Shown: one piece after another, positions 1-6,111 of the stretch
How positions within the stretch are numbered: position 1 is the stretch's first letter
Layout of the letters: each line of letters begins with the position of its first letter
DNA from: Bacteriovoracaceae bacterium
GTDB lineage: Bacteria > Bdellovibrionota > Bacteriovoracia > Bacteriovoracales > Bacteriovoracaceae
Reading direction: 5' to 3'
Assembly (NCBI GenBank): GCA_947440875.1
Contig: CANETG010000074.1
Span: forward strand, 1-10,670
DNA: 10,670 bases
Notes under the pieces: model-generated
What the model saw: the letters and a program-made list of their open reading frames with translations, nothing else
The model's database searches: none
What the model was told of the DNA's origin: nothing
Position numbers and translations under genes: made by a program

Positions 1-198
1 AGCAGCAATCCCAGTTCCTGATCCACCACCAGACACAGCGATTCCAACATTGGGTTTGATCACTTTGTATTCTTCTGCCCAAGATTGAGCGAGGTTAACG
101 AAAGTATCTGAGCCTTTGTTTTGAATTAAAACCTGTTCTCTTTTTGAGCAACCGATGGTTGCGAGTGCTAAGGCAGTCATGAGAATCATGAGTTTCAT
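1..198 (-). CDS. pstS: PstS-family phosphate ABC transporter substrate-binding lipoprotein (N-terminal part)
   Basis: Partial gene, with 66 N-terminal residues visible before the left edge. The protein opens with a lipoprotein-type signal peptide: a short hydrophobic stretch (residues 2-16) ending in T-I-G-C, which puts the lipidated cysteine at residue 17. The mature start carries the pattern GSDT (residues 29-32), then QSWAEEY (38-44) and the glycine-rich SGGGSGTGI (56-64). These match the anion-binding first lobe of PstS-like phosphate-binding proteins (COG0226). By family knowledge it would bind periplasmic phosphate and hand it to the PstCAB transporter. The ATG is supported by AAGGA seven bases upstream. 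It is divergent from the permease gene to the right. A direct repeat resembling a Pho box lies 70-87 bases upstream, which fits phosphate control but is not proof. The substrate could be another oxyanion, because the binding site is mostly outside the window. Confidence 0.85.
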   Translation of the reverse strand, partial: MKLMILMTALALATIGCSKREQVLIQNKGSDTFVNLAQSWAEEYKVIKPNVGIAVSGGGSGTGIAA

Positions 199-224
199 TG
201 GAGAATCCTTTGTTAATTGCCCGT

Positions 225-253
225 ATCATAAGTTCAGAGAATTGATGTTTCGA
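225..253 (-). promoter_or_regulatory. Candidate promoter of the PstS-like gene
   Basis: Reading the minus strand, TATGAT (230-225) is a 5/6 match to a -10 box. A weak -35, TCGAAA (253-248), lies 17 bases upstream. The predicted transcript start, about 218, leaves a leader of about 20 bases containing the AAGGA ribosome site. The weak -35 would fit an activator-dependent promoter. Confidence 0.4.
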
Positions 254-267
254 GGGGGAAGAGCGAG

Positions 268-285
268 CTTAACGTAGTCTTAACA
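268..285. promoter_or_regulatory. Pho-box-like direct repeat (candidate PhoB/PhoP site)
   Basis: CTTAACG at 268-274 is repeated as CTTAACA at 279-285, an exact 11-base period. The spacing is like PHO boxes (7-mers separated by 4 bases), and TTAACG-N5-TTAACA resembles the TTAACA-type PhoP repeats of Bacillus. It lies between a PstS-like gene and a divergent permease gene. The placement is imperfect: it is 38 bases upstream of the predicted pstS -10, and its right half also serves as a near-consensus -35 for the permease gene. The repeat may therefore partly reflect that -35. Confidence 0.35.
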
Positions 286-307
286 ATACAAATTTCTGGA
301 CTATTAC
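280..307 (+). promoter_or_regulatory. Candidate promoter of the TauE/SafE permease gene
   Basis: TTAACA (280-285) is a 5/6 match to a -35 box. After 16 bases comes TATTAC (302-307), a 4/6 match to a -10 box. The predicted start near 314 gives a leader of about 22 bases before the ATG at 336. It would leave only about 10 bases before the alternative TTG at 324, which supports the ATG as the start. Confidence 0.4.
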
Positions 308-335
308 GCAGTGAAGAATTATCTTGGAATCTCAT

Positions 336-1109
336 ATGCTTAGCTCCCAACTAATTATTCTTTGTTTGGCTTCGTTCAGCGCGGGGTTTGTAGATTCTAT
401 AGTAGGGGGTGGTGGACTCATTCAACTTCCAGTGTTGATCATGGCCCTTCCTAGCGTTCCGCTAGTCACTTTACTCGGTACCAATAAGATGATTTCGGTC
501 ACTGGGACTGCATTTTCGGCGTGGAAATATTCACGAACTATTCCCTACATTCGCTCACTTTTATTTCCGGCGATCGCGGCCGCATTCACCTTTAGTTTTT
601 TAGGTGCGTGGACTGTTTCAACTGTGAATAGTCAGATTCTAAAACCCGTTTTTGCGGTTCTTCTCTTTTTTGTTTTTCTTCTCACTTTAAGAAATCAAAG
701 ATTCGGCATGGAGGCTCACGATCCTGATGTCCAAATTCCTCTTTGGAAACCAATTGTTCTCGGCGGAGTGATCGGTTTTTATGATGGCTTTTTTGGGCCT
801 GGAACCGGAAGTCTACTCATCATCGGTTTTGTGGGTCTCATGAGCATGACTTTTGTTCAGGGATCGGCCTATGCCAAGATCCTTAATCTCACCACGAACG
901 TTGCGGCGATTCTTCTTTTTGTCATGAAGGGGACTTTTCTTATCCATGTGGTTTTGCCACTCATGTTCTTCAATGTGCTCGGTGCTTTTTTTGGCGTCAG
1001 AATGGCGCTGTTAAAAGGAAATACTTTCGTCCGCGGACTTCTCCGCGTGATCATTTTTCTCACAATTTTCAAGTTGGGATATGAAGTCGCCAGAGACTAT
1101 CTTTTCTAA
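336..1109 (+). CDS. TauE/SafE (DUF81) family membrane permease
   Basis: A 257-residue, strongly hydrophobic protein with about eight membrane segments and two homologous halves. The first half has GFVDS-I-VGGGGLIQLP (17-32) followed by TNK and a conserved WKYSR (63-67). The second half repeats the pattern as GFYDG-FFGPGTGS (147-159), then AKILNLTTN (180-188). This double glycine-rich hairpin defines the TauE/SafE/YfcA family (COG0730) of inner-membrane exporters linked to sulfite, sulfonates or other small anions. The substrate cannot be deduced here: no sulfur genes are nearby, and the PstS-like neighbour is only a loose hint at oxyanions. The ATG at 336 is preferred, with GGA seven bases upstream. 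A TTG at 324 would add four residues but has no better ribosome site. The stop codon overlaps that of the convergent hpd gene within a hairpin. Confidence 0.88.
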   Translation: MLSSQLIILCLASFSAGFVDSIVGGGGLIQLPVLIMALPSVPLVTLLGTNKMISVTGTAFSAWKYSRTIPYIRSLLFPAIAAAFTFSFLGAWTVSTVNSQILKPVFAVLLFFVFLLTLRNQRFGMEAHDPDVQIPLWKPIVLGGVIGFYDGFFGPGTGSLLIIGFVGLMSMTFVQGSAYAKILNLTTNVAAILLFVMKGTFLIHVVLPLMFFNVLGAFFGVRMALLKGNTFVRGLLRVIIFLTIFKLGYEVARDYLF

Positions 1110-1120
1110 AGATAGCCTCT
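1092..1120. terminator. Inverted repeat over the overlapping stop codons of two convergent genes
   Basis: The arms at 1092-1104 and 1108-1120 pair over 13 positions with a single mismatch (A1096/C1116). The inner eight pairs, CTATCTTT and AAAGATAG, are perfect around a three-base loop (1105-1107). Four Ts (1120-1123) follow on the plus strand, which makes it a plausible though AT-rich terminator for the permease gene. The minus side has no U-tract. Both stop codons (TAA at 1107-1109 on plus, TAG at 1108-1106 on minus) sit in or beside the loop. Confidence 0.5.
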
Positions 1121-2161
1121 TTTCATCTGATCTCTTTCAATCGCATCAAAGAGTGCCTGGAAGTTTCCGTTCCCAAAACCCCAGTGATTTTTCCGCTGGA
1201 TGTACTCGAAGAAAAGTGGACCGATGTAAGTCTCAGAAAATATCTGAAGAAGGTACCCGTCTTGGTCGCCATCAGCTAGGAGGTTTAGCGCCTTGAGAGA
1301 ATCAATATTTTCCGTCAGGTGAAACGGTCTCTTCGGAATGTCTTCGTAGTAAGTGTCGGGGACCTTAAGAAATTTCACCTTGCGCTCACGGAGCTCTCCG
1401 ACCGTCGTGATAATATCCGGAGTCATGAGAGCAATGTGTTGAACACCAGGGCCGTGGTGAACATCCAAAAATTCTTGAATCTGAGATTTTCCATGTTCAA
1501 TTTCGGGCTCATTGATTGGGATAATAATCGAATTATCGATCAGCTGAACGACTTTTGAATTAAGCCCAGTTCGAGAGCCTTTGATGTCGAAATATCTTGT
1601 TTCCACAAATCCATAAGTGCGTTTGTAAAAATCGACCCAATGATCCATCTGTCCTTTAGGAACATTATTGGTCAGGTGATCAATTCTTGAAACCTTCATT
1701 TTGAGCGGACGTGCCTCGACATCACTATCAAGTTTCATGAAGCCCGACCGAAACTCGGTGTCGGGTCTTTCCACGAACTCATTTAAAACATCTCCGAATC
1801 CCTGGATCGAGGCCGTTTTTGACACGCCTTCTGAGGATTCATGAATCTTGAGATCAGAAATAAGTTTGGCGCCATTTTTCAAGGTCACTTCGAGAGCTTT
1901 TTCAACACTCTCAACACGGAAAGAAATTTTACTGACTCCCTCTCCGTGATTGATAAAGTATTTTCGGCTCAACTCATTTTCATCTTTTGATGCTTTGACG
2001 AGGAAGCGCACCTGTCCTTGAGTATAAAGTCTTGAGTCAGAATTTTCTGCCGTTCTGATAAATCCCATCGTGCTAAAAAGCTTAACCGTAGGGGACTGAA
2101 ATGAGTCGACGGTGAATTCGAGATGATCAATGCTCTTTAATCCAGCTGGGTTTTGCGACAT
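1106..2161 (-). CDS. hpd: 4-hydroxyphenylpyruvate dioxygenase (HPPD)
   Basis: 351 residues, the normal bacterial length (about 350-360). It is a soluble non-haem Fe(II) enzyme that converts 4-hydroxyphenylpyruvate and O2 to homogentisate and CO2 in tyrosine breakdown. There are two VOC-fold halves, about 10-132 and 157-322. The three iron ligands are visible in their usual contexts: H162 in RIDHLTNNV, H242 in GPGVQHIAL and E319 in GPLFFEYIQRK. The family tail GFGNGNFQALFDAIERDQ (328-345) and QIFSE (306-310) are also intact, so the enzyme should be active. The ribosome site AGGAG overlaps the stop codon of the upstream NYN gene (11-base gap), so the two are co-transcribed and probably coupled. 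No homogentisate dioxygenase or fumarylacetoacetase gene is in the window, so the homogentisate could feed degradation encoded elsewhere or form pyomelanin. It converges with the permease gene. Confidence 0.96.
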   Translation of the reverse strand: MSQNPAGLKSIDHLEFTVDSFQSPTVKLFSTMGFIRTAENSDSRLYTQGQVRFLVKASKDENELSRKYFINHGEGVSKISFRVESVEKALEVTLKNGAKLISDLKIHESSEGVSKTASIQGFGDVLNEFVERPDTEFRSGFMKLDSDVEARPLKMKVSRIDHLTNNVPKGQMDHWVDFYKRTYGFVETRYFDIKGSRTGLNSKVVQLIDNSIIIPINEPEIEHGKSQIQEFLDVHHGPGVQHIALMTPDIITTVGELRERKVKFLKVPDTYYEDIPKRPFHLTENIDSLKALNLLADGDQDGYLLQIFSETYIGPLFFEYIQRKNHWGFGNGNFQALFDAIERDQMKRGYL

Positions 2162-2172
2162 GTTACTCTCTC

Positions 2173-2685
2173 CTAACGACGTGGCTTTTTCTTATGTTGA
2201 CCCTGAGTCAGGGTAAAACAATCTTCTTTCACAATAGGCTGAAAATAATCAGCTTCTTCTTTCAGGACCTCTGCGGTGGTGGATTCCACAGCACAGATTT
2301 CGACCCGAACGCCCTCAGATTTTAAGTGTCGAACTAATTCTACGTAGTCAGAGTCTCCCGAGAGGATAATAATTGAGTCAACCTTACTAGCGATTTGAGT
2401 GGCGCTAATACTCAACGGAATATCGGCGGACTTGTGACAGGGACGAACCATGCCGAAGTACTTCGTGTGAAGTCTTTCAGCGAGTTTCGATGAAATATTT
2501 TTGCCTTCGCGAAAGTAGATCAATCGGTTAAGACCGCGGCCTCTTAAGAGTTTCGGAATTAGGACATCAAAATTAATCATGATGTTCTGGCTTTGAAACT
2601 CGGACTCCATGGATCTTTCGATGTTATTTCCATCCACGAGGATCGCGACGGATTGTGATATAATGATATTTTCTTTTTCTTCCAT
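2173..2685 (-). CDS. NYN-domain (LabA/DUF88-like) putative ribonuclease
   Basis: A 170-residue soluble protein that is essentially one NYN (PIN-like) domain. The acidic residues expected for a metal-dependent RNase are in the right order: D18 in AILVDGNN, D88 in KSADIPLSISA, and D111 and D113 in ILSGDSDYVELV. The strand EGVRVEICAVE (124-134) and the following helix complete the fold. The C-terminus is basic (KKKPRR), suitable for nucleic-acid contact. Family knowledge supports metal-dependent RNA cleavage, but the target is unknown. AGGA eight to nine bases ahead supports the ATG at 2685. It is the promoter-proximal gene of an operon with hpd, and its TAG stop forms part of the hpd ribosome site. 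That raises the possibility, purely inferred, that it influences expression of hpd or of the divergent IOR operon. Confidence 0.85.
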   Translation of the reverse strand: MEEKENIIISQSVAILVDGNNIERSMESEFQSQNIMINFDVLIPKLLRGRGLNRLIYFREGKNISSKLAERLHTKYFGMVRPCHKSADIPLSISATQIASKVDSIIILSGDSDYVELVRHLKSEGVRVEICAVESTTAEVLKEEADYFQPIVKEDCFTLTQGQHKKKPRR

Positions 2686-2705
2686 AGAATGATTCCTGTT
2701 CTTAA

Positions 2706-2734
2706 TTGCCCATGAGGGCGGGCGGGAGTATAAA
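2706..2734 (+). promoter_or_regulatory. Promoter of the IOR operon, with an overlapping reverse -10 box
   Basis: TTGCCC (2706-2711, 4/6) and TATAAA (2729-2734, 5/6) are separated by 17 bases. Transcription would start near 2741, about 20 bases before the IOR start codon. Read on the minus strand, the same AT patch gives TATACT (2732-2727), a 5/6 -10 box for the NYN-hpd operon, although no good -35 is seen for it. A small inverted repeat, GCCC-ATGA-GGGC (2708-2719), overlaps the -35 and the spacer. Confidence 0.5.
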
Positions 2735-2750
2735 CGGAATGTTACATACC

Positions 2751-2758
2751 TGGTACCA
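2751..2758. promoter_or_regulatory. TGGTACCA palindrome next to the IOR start codon
   Basis: A perfect 8-base palindrome ends two bases before the ATG at 2761, where a ribosome site should be. No good Shine-Dalgarno is present; only GG at 2752-2753 is near the right distance. It could be half of an operator or a structural element limiting translation, or chance. Confidence 0.2.
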
Positions 2759-2760
2759 CA

Positions 2761-5700
2761 ATGAGCAATAAGATTCTAAATGGCAACGAGTTACTAATTC
2801 AAGGCGCCCTGGAAGCAGGGTTCCATCTCTACACCGGTTATCCTGGATCCCCACTGGCCGATTTTTTTAATATTCTGCACGAACAAAAAGAGGCCTATCA
2901 CGCCAAGGGTATTCGAGTTGTGATCGCCAATTCTGAGGCGAATGCTGCGGCGATGGCCGGTGGAGCAAAAGCGGCCGGACAAAACACACTCATCGCCATG
3001 AAGTCGATGGGACTTCATGTGGCCTCGGATGCTTTGTCGGTGGGAAATTTCGCCAATCCGGGGAAAGGAAACTCAGGCGTAGTGGTTGCCGTCGGTGATG
3101 ATCCGTGGTCCATTTCCACTTCGACGCCGGCCGATTCTCGTTATTTATTTAAACATCTTCATATCCCTTTTTTTGAACCGTCGACTCCGCAGGAATTAAA
3201 AGACTGGATGATTAAAGCGCTGGAGCTTTCGCAAGAAAGTTCGGTGTACGTCGGTTACATCCTCACGACTTTCATGGCCGAAGGTGGTGGGCGAGTAGAG
3301 GTCTATCCTGAGAAGAAAGTGTCGCATGAAAAAGTCACGCTGAATCCGGCGGATTTCAATCTCACGGCGAACGTCATGGTTCCTCCGAATTCTCTTCTCG
3401 CTGATAAAGAAATGATTCTGAATCGTTTTCCACGAGTTGAAAAAATTCTCGCTCAAATGAATCTCGATAAGATTTATGGAAATCTCTCATCTGATACGGC
3501 GCTCATCTCTGCGGGGGGGGTCTTCGAAACTCTCAAACAGGTTTTAGAAGAATCCGATCTTCTTGCAAACTTCGCGCTCTACAAAGCGGCCACTTCTTAT
3601 CCGTTTAACGAAGAACAACTTCTGCCTTTTCTGAGAGGAAAGAAGCACGTTGTTGTCGTGGAAGAGAAAAGAGGATTTTTAGAAAACGAACTTCGTACTT
3701 TCATCATGAAGAATAATCTTCCGATAAAAGTATCCGGCAAAGAATTTCGCAACGAGCATGCCGTCGTTGAAGGTTTTCCTGCTTACGGCGGCCTTTCGTA
3801 CGAAATCATTTATCAAAAATTAAATGTGATCCTAAATATGAGTGAGGCCGTTGTTTGCCTTTCCCCAACAACAGATCCCCTAAGATTAGACTTAATCGTT
3901 CCCAAGAGACTTCCGACATTTTGCCCGGGCTGTCCACACCGCGAAACTCTTTCCATCATGAAGGATGTGCGAGCGAGTTTGGCCGATAAGAAGATCGATC
4001 TCATCTCTCACGGCGATGTGGGATGTTATTCGCTTTCTTTTCTCGAACCATTCCGCGAAATGCACGATCTCTCGGCGATGGGTCAGGGCGGAGCACTCGG
4101 CGCAGGGACTGATTTATTTACCACGAATCCATCTGTCGTACTTATGGGAGATTCGACTTTCTTCCACTCAGGAATGATCTCAATTTCTAATTCTGTTCAA
4201 TCGGGTCACAACATCACTTACATCCTTCTTGATAACGACAACACAGCGATGACGGGCCATCAAATGACTCCGGTGAGCGGAATGTCCGTCGAAGGAGACA
4301 AGAGACCACGCCAAAACATGCTCGATGTGGCGAAGTCTCTACGAGTCGATGAAGCTATCGAGATTAATCCCTCCGATCGCTACTTTTATAAGAATCTTCT
4401 CCTGGATTATGTCCAAAAAGCGGGAGTCAAGGTCATCGTCTCCAATAAAGAATGTGGCCTCACCTTCCACGGAAGAAAAAAGCGCGAAGAAAGGAAATTA
4501 TTCTCCCAAGGCCAGACGGAAGCAGTTCGCGAATTTTATCAGATCAATACTGATGCTTGTGAAGACTGCAGAGCGTGTGTGGAAATGACGGGTTGTCCTG
4601 GTCTTTCCCAGAGTAATGATGCTTACGGTACGAAAGTCATGATTGATCCCCAGATCTGCGTGTCAGATTCGTATTGTACGAAGATCAAAGCTTGTCCGAG
4701 TTTTGAGTTAGTGAAAGTTCACAATTATCATCCCACGAAGTACCAGACGGTAGAGAAAGTGGAAGCAGTTCATTCGATCACCCTGCCCGAAATCAAGAAA
4801 GATCTTGCGGCGATTGCTCGCGGTGAAGATTTCCGCTCCGTTGTGATCGGCGTAGGTGGCTCGGGAGTGACAACAATTTCTCGAGTCCTTGCAGAGGCTT
4901 CTGAGTCAATGGGTGGTCGCTCTGATCTTTCATTTAAGTTTGTGGATCAGAAGGGACTTGCTCAGAGAAATGGTTCCGTGAGCTCGCATCTTTCCATTTA
5001 TCATGAGAAGAAATCTCACGGTCCTGTCGTCCCAGTGGGGACCGCTGATCTCGTCTTATCGCCAGATCTCCTGGAGGGAAGTCGGGCGCTAGAGTACTTA
5101 TCGCGTGACGGACTCCTAATCGCTGATGAGGATTACCAAGTTCCTCTATCTATTCTCCTTGATCGCGGGATTGATCATGAGATGATGACTCCGGAAAAAC
5201 TTCGGGCCGAATTAAAATCTAAGCTCGGGGACCGCCTCGTCCTCGCGCCACTCAAAAGAATTTCATTTGAAAGATTCGGCAGACCTGTTTATGCCTCGGC
5301 GATGGTATTGGGAATTGCCTTCCAAAAAGGAAGACTTCCGTTCTCAATTGCCGATATGGAAAAAGCCATCTCGGTTGCTGTGCCGAAAGCTGAGATCGCA
5401 CTCAATCATCAGGCTTTTCAACTAGGACGCGAATGGGTTGATTCTCAAAATTCTTTCTCCCCTTTAGATGCTCCGCCCTCTTACCTTGAAGAGAGTGTCG
5501 CCCTCGCTGCTTATCCATGGCAGAGAAAAGACCGTATGATTAGATTGTGGAAAGGAAATTCCGAAGTCCTTGCTTTTCATTTTCCTCAAATCTCTAAAGA
5601 GCATACTGCCCGCTACGTCCATGATCTGCTAGTCTTCGATCAAGGAAAGAGCTTCGCTTCATTTCTTGAAGATGCCCTCGTGCTCAAACAAAAATACACA

Positions 5701-6111
5701 GCGGATCTCGAAATTGCTCTCCGGACTCTGGTGCGAACTTATTTCATTAAAGATGAAGTGTTTGTTTCCCACGTGATGATCTCTCCTATGAAGACCGAAA
5801 AAGATAAAAAGCAATATCTCTCTGTCGGGAGTAGTTTCCAAGTCGTGCACATCAATCGGCCGGCCTTCAACATCTTAGGGAAAAAGATCGAATTCGATTT
5901 TTCTCCGCGTCCTTGGATGCTAAAGATCATGCGGCACCTCCGGATTTTGAGAATGATTCTCCCTGAATGGCATAAGACAGAAAAAGAAATAGCCTTGCGA
6001 ATTAAGTCTGAGCTCCTCTCGGGCGTCACTGGAAAACGTCTGCGTGAACTCGATTCCGTTAAAGGCTACCGCGATGTCAGATATGCAGCTGCGGAAAAGT
6101 ACAATGTATGA
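2761..6111 (+). CDS. Fused indolepyruvate:ferredoxin oxidoreductase (IorA-IorB fusion, long form with C-terminal DUF6537-like domain)
   Basis: A 1116-residue cytoplasmic enzyme. By family it converts arylpyruvates (indole-, phenyl- or 4-hydroxyphenylpyruvate) plus CoA to arylacetyl-CoA, CO2 and reduced ferredoxin. Domains in order: thiamine-diphosphate pyrimidine domain (1-190) with the conserved Glu59 in NSEANAAAMAGGA; linker (190-380); ThDP/Mg domain (385-560) with CPGCPH (388-393), GDVGCYSL (418-425) and GDST...NDNTAMTGHQ (463-501). Next is a 4Fe-4S region with C600, C603, C606, C612 and a second set C633, C639, C645 before PSF, typical of the long form. The IorB-like gamma domain (690-880) has GVGGSGVTT and QKGLAQRNGSV. 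The final domain (905-1110) has KDE (997-999) and PWM (1051-1053), like DUF6537. Long-form relatives are usually somewhat longer, about 1150-1200. It is coupled to the next gene by ATGA. A run of eight Gs lies at 3513-3520. Aromatic rather than aliphatic substrate is inferred from family and from hpd nearby. Confidence 0.92.
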   Translation: MSNKILNGNELLIQGALEAGFHLYTGYPGSPLADFFNILHEQKEAYHAKGIRVVIANSEANAAAMAGGAKAAGQNTLIAMKSMGLHVASDALSVGNFANPGKGNSGVVVAVGDDPWSISTSTPADSRYLFKHLHIPFFEPSTPQELKDWMIKALELSQESSVYVGYILTTFMAEGGGRVEVYPEKKVSHEKVTLNPADFNLTANVMVPPNSLLADKEMILNRFPRVEKILAQMNLDKIYGNLSSDTALISAGGVFETLKQVLEESDLLANFALYKAATSYPFNEEQLLPFLRGKKHVVVVEEKRGFLENELRTFIMKNNLPIKVSGKEFRNEHAVVEGFPAYGGLSYEIIYQKLNVILNMSEAVVCLSPTTDPLRLDLIVPKRLPTFCPGCPHRETLSIMKDVRASLADKKIDLISHGDVGCYSLSFLEPFREMHDLSAMGQGGALGAGTDLFTTNPSVVLMGDSTFFHSGMISISNSVQSGHNITYILLDNDNTAMTGHQMTPVSGMSVEGDKRPRQNMLDVAKSLRVDEAIEINPSDRYFYKNLLLDYVQKAGVKVIVSNKECGLTFHGRKKREERKLFSQGQTEAVREFYQINTDACEDCRACVEMTGCPGLSQSNDAYGTKVMIDPQICVSDSYCTKIKACPSFELVKVHNYHPTKYQTVEKVEAVHSITLPEIKKDLAAIARGEDFRSVVIGVGGSGVTTISRVLAEASESMGGRSDLSFKFVDQKGLAQRNGSVSSHLSIYHEKKSHGPVVPVGTADLVLSPDLLEGSRALEYLSRDGLLIADEDYQVPLSILLDRGIDHEMMTPEKLRAELKSKLGDRLVLAPLKRISFERFGRPVYASAMVLGIAFQKGRLPFSIADMEKAISVAVPKAEIALNHQAFQLGREWVDSQNSFSPLDAPPSYLEESVALAAYPWQRKDRMIRLWKGNSEVLAFHFPQISKEHTARYVHDLLVFDQGKSFASFLEDALVLKQKYTADLEIALRTLVRTYFIKDEVFVSHVMISPMKTEKDKKQYLSVGSSFQVVHINRPAFNILGKKIEFDFSPRPWMLKIMRHLRILRMILPEWHKTEKEIALRIKSELLSGVTGKRLRELDSVKGYRDVRYAAAEKYNV

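Noticed and set aside
324..335. TTG start adding four residues to the permease
   Set aside because: Rare start codon without a better ribosome site and too close to the predicted transcription start; the ATG at 336 begins directly before the first membrane segment.
1081..1558. Plus-strand open frames opposite hpd
   Set aside because: They lie antisense to a well-conserved enzyme and show no family features.
4558..4700. Apparently missing cysteine in the second iron-sulfur motif of the IOR (three Cys: 633, 639, 645)
   Set aside because: The long-form family normally has this wider C-x5-C-x(4-5)-CPSF arrangement, so it is not a defect.
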